DNA from: Rozella allomycis CSF55
Taxonomy: Eukaryota > Rozellomycota
Reading direction: 5' to 3'
DNA: 64,000 nt
Assembly (NCBI GenBank): GCA_000442015.1
Contig: KE561209.1
Coordinates: 493,607-557,606, forward strand
In this document: in pieces, positions 61,193 to 64,000 of the stretch
How the letters are laid out: each line of letters begins with the position of its first letter
How positions within the stretch are numbered: the stretch's first letter is position 1
Position numbers and translations under genes: made by a program
Notes under the pieces: generated by a model
What the model was told of the DNA's origin: nothing
The model's database searches: none
What the model saw: only the letters and a program-made list of their open reading frames with translations

Positions 61193-62879
61193 TTATATTT
61201 GGCCCTTAATGTCTACAATTGAAAACTCGCTAAATTTGCTCATCAGTGAAGGTAATGAACTTTTCGTATCCAATAGCTTGTAATTTTCTACTAAAATAAG
61301 ATCTAACTCTTGCAAAAACTTTAGACATTCTGAAGTGGACTCGAATGCCAATACTTTACATATGTAGCTCACGTCTATATTCGGTCGATATCTGGATGTA
61401 AAAATAACTATATAATTACGCTTTGCAGATACTAACCATTGCCTTGAACCTTTCTCTAGGCATAAAGTGATCCATTAGGTAAACACCCATATTTGGCGCC
61501 TCGTTGTACAATTGTGATAGAGAGTAATAATCGCTAATAGATATAGCTGATTTTACTTTGAGAGCGTGACTAACAGCTAAATTTTCTTTTTGAACTGGTT
61601 TTAGTTCTGCCACCAATGCGTTTATCTCTAACTTTCAAAATTGGCGCCAAATTTACCTCGCCTATTTTTTGTGTGCAGAAGATAAAGCAATCGATACGCG
61701 AGGAATTCCATGTCGTTTCCTTTGATTGAATGGATATTGTAAAGCTGTTTTAGCTGCGTTTGGCATTGGTTGTATTCACCAAGGTCTCCTTTCTCCAAAG
61801 CTATTCTCGCATGAATTTCGTAAACTTGGACAGTAAATTCGTTTTTGATTCGCTGCACCGTTAAATCTTGCCGTAGAGATTTAAACTGATCACAAATGTA
61901 CCCATAGTCACATTCTTCCCGCCATTTCTTTTTCAGAAACGCCAACGATTTCTTTAGAACGGCTAAAGGCCTGACTGTAGACGGATCGGGTGCCTTTCTA
62001 TTGTGTATTTGAGATTTACTGACGTTAACCGAAGGTATTTCTTTTCCAAATCTTGACTTGTGCCGACGATCGTGTAAATATCCCAATCAATGACTTCGTT
62101 CATCTTTTTTAATTTGACTAGAGTATTCTACTTGTTCTTTAACAGGAGCTATTCTCGAATTCCGTATTCTCATTTCATCCAATCTTTCTTGTTCGTCTTT
62201 CTGAAATCGTTTTGCCCTTTCCGCCTTTCTTTGTTCCTCTTCGTTTTGTTTTACACTAAAAGTTAAATTAAATGAATTATCTGAAAAACTCTATTAAAAG
62301 GATTTTAGATTTACTTTTTCCTTTTCTTTAGCATGTCTTGCATGGAATTAGTTTTGTTTTCCACATTTTCTATTTGATTCTTTGCTTTATTTTTATTCTT
62401 CTTTTTCTTTTTGCTTTCGTTTCGCTCTGGATATTGTCCAACATTTGGTATAGGAAAAATAGTCCAGTCCTTTAAATGTAATTCGCCGGATTTCGTTGCG
62501 TCTCCAATAATTTTCTTTAATACTTTTTCCATTTCGTCTTTTTGTTGATTAACTTTGCAGGATTCGAAGCATCTTTCCACAAATAGTCTAAAATAAAATT
62601 TGAAAGACCTCCTACTTTAAAGTGGGCGGAAATTTGGACCCAGCATTTGACTCTTTCGAAGCGCTTTTTCCACTATTTTTTTAAATATACACCGCATTAC
62701 GGTTTTGTAGCTTCTGAGTATGATTTACCAGCGGGTGCAGATTTTGATGAAATCAGGCCATTATTATGCCCTGGAGTTGGTATCGGCGCAGGAATATTGT
62801 AATTTGATGTTATTGTATTAGGCCTGACAGCTTTTGGAAGCGGTGGTGGTGCATAACTATACTGAAACGGTTTCATCAC
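61193..62879 (-). CDS. LENG8/THP3-like SAC3-domain protein (complete copy)
   Basis: Same protein as at 55,493-56,953 but with its first exon: [15 protein letters not shown] and a Pro-rich stretch to YSEATKP. A 28-nt intron, a short linker exon (PPTLK), and another 28-nt intron lead into [10 protein letters not shown]. About 500 residues. The N-terminal Pro-rich region and the RCF..C segment match LENG8 better than nuclear-pore Sac3. It probably works in mRNA processing or export. Starts 280 bp from the divergent coiled-coil gene. Confidence 0.85.
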
Positions 62880-63159
62880 TTTCAGTCGGAAATTTCAAGC
62901 TATTTTACATAAATCTTTAAAAAAAGATGTCGCTTTTTTATTATATTTGAAACAATCTTATTTTATTTATAAATAGAACTTCATATTAATTTATACATTA
63001 ATATATGACCTATGATTGCACTGACTAAAGGTAACAAAGAAAATGCCGGCAAAATCTGACATAAAGATTAAAAACATTCATTAAAAGTCATATTTATTTA
63101 ATTATAGTGAAATCGCATCTTGCTTTAAACCGCAACCAATTTTTTGTGAAATTCTAAAA
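62880..63159. promoter_or_regulatory. Divergent intergenic region
   Basis: 280 bp of AT-rich DNA between the LENG8-like start and the coiled-coil gene start. No gene supported. Homopolymeric A/T tracts are frequent. Confidence 0.4.
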
Positions 63160-64000
63160 ATGCTTAGGGGTCAGGATGCGTTCTCTTTACTGAATTCCCT
63201 CAAAAAGCTCGAATATTTTTCACAGGACACTGATATATATAAAAATAATGTTCCGAATCTCCTTGAAGACGCCATCGTGAACAAAAAACCAGAGAGTCCT
63301 AGACTTGACAAAGATAGACATCTCTTTAATTTAGAACTAAAATATGAGTCTCTTTTAAATAGGAACGCGGAGCTAGAAAAATTGATTCAAATAATGAATG
63401 AATCTCAACAGCAAAAACAACAGGAATATGTTAAATTGCAAAGTGAATGCAAAATACTGAAATCAGAAAAGGAGAAATTAATTTCAAAGGAGGGACAAAC
63501 TGAAAATACCTTAAACCAACTAAAAGTAAGCAACATTCGATATTTCAAGCTAGGACGATTTAAAAAAAGCAAAACTTGAAATAGAACGCCATAAAGAAGA
63601 AAATTCAGATCTAAAGAAACTACTAATGTACTTTTAATTATTAATTATTTGTAGAAATGAAGAACTAGCACATGAAAAACTCAGAATACACTTGGAGGAG
63701 TTAGATTTATACAAAAAGAGATGTGAAGAACTCTTTAGAGAAAATTATGAATTAAAAATAAAGTTTGACAAACTTAATCGTTCCAGGTCTTCCAATGAAT
63801 ACGGAAAACACTTAAAGCTTCAACCTGAACCGACAACATTGGACCAGAGAGTAAAAAGCCAAACTGTTTCTACAAATGAAAATAAAGAAAATAATAATAT
63901 GGAAACAGAAAGTGATTCAAGCAAAAAGCAAGTAAAGGCAAAAACCTATGACTTGTCGGACATTCCATTGACTGAAATTAAGGAACAGCTAAAGGAGACA
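63160..64000 (+). CDS. Coiled-coil protein, runs off the right edge
   Basis: Starts MLRGQDAFSLLNSLKKLEYF. From about residue 50 a long heptad-rich coiled coil extends (LNRNAELEKLIQIMNES, KSEKEKLISKEG), continued through 28-nt and 27-nt introns into KKAKLEIERHKEENSDL and EELAHEKLRIHLEELDLYK. An Asn/Glu/Ser-rich linker follows, then the edge. No domain outside the coiled coil is seen. Could be a cytoskeletal, centrosomal or trafficking tether; unassigned. Confidence 0.65.

Larger units (their letters stand above)
51255..62653 (+). repeat. 5,699-bp perfect tandem duplication joined by a single N
   Basis: 51,255-56,953 recurs at 56,955-62,653 with a constant 5,700-bp offset. Every open frame in one copy has an identical partner in the other. 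The N at 56,954 lies exactly at the join. The left unique flank completes the syntaxin gene and the right flank completes the LENG8-like gene. This is the expected result of placing two overlapping contigs end to end. Confidence 0.9.

Noticed and set aside
56955-62653. Recent real segmental duplication
   Set aside because: Possible, but exact identity, the N precisely at the seam and complementary truncations favour an assembly overlap.

Overview
The window is a compact, AT-rich eukaryotic nuclear scaffold. About 35 protein genes can be named from conserved motifs, on both strands and mostly tens of bases apart. The gene set is fungal in flavour: TVP18, GID8, PSR1-type phosphatase, PFS2, HBS1, UTP25, a PEX22-like peroxin, YAF9/GAS41. 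It also holds flagellar and centriolar genes (axonemal dynein intermediate chain DNAI2, CEP78) that non-flagellated fungi lack. I infer a zoosporic early-diverging fungus or close relative (Cryptomycota/Rozella, chytrid or aphelid grade); the species cannot be proven from sequence alone. Nearly all genes are broken by ultrashort introns, typically 24-31 nt, with GTA(A) donors and TAG/AAG/CAG acceptors. Reading frames therefore look fragmented until these introns are removed. TAA, TAG and TGA all act as ordinary stops at conserved C-termini.

Layout. 1-9,923: SEC63, tRNA isopentenyltransferase, PSR1-like phosphatase, prefoldin 3, YAF9/GAS41, an Hv1-like proton channel, an MFSD1-like transporter and a six-TM cyclic-nucleotide phosphodiesterase. 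9,928-20,224: a patchwork of short contigs joined by single Ns. An unrecognised large helical gene is split between its two ends, and a broken Ty1/copia remnant, low-coding DNA, repeats and a type I membrane-protein fragment lie between. 20,240-38,785: HBS1, GID8, LPMO-like protein, F-BAR/PH protein, F-box/WD40 protein, a secreted/membrane protein with an in-frame TGA, UTP25, MRE11, an orphan, U2A', REEP/Yop1, SMARCAL1-like helicase and PCC1. 38,842-50,940: a Bem1-like SH3/PB1 protein, enoyl-CoA hydratase, GT31 glycosyltransferase, CEP78, aspartate aminotransferase, PFS2/WDR33, AsnRS, PEX22-like and TVP18. 51,206-62,879: syntaxin-6/TLG1, a TPR membrane protein, DNAI2 and a LENG8/THP3-like gene, with 5,699 bp present twice in tandem around a single N. 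The right edge holds the start of a coiled-coil gene.

The genes form no single pathway. They are housekeeping functions: ER translocation and shaping, tRNA A37 modification and charging, splicing, 3'-end formation, ribosome biogenesis and rescue, DNA repair, Golgi/endosome traffic and flagellum assembly. The most notable items are the ultrashort introns, the six-TM phosphodiesterase, the signal peptide-TGA-TM gene, and several scaffold joins where the same locus appears twice or a gene is split.
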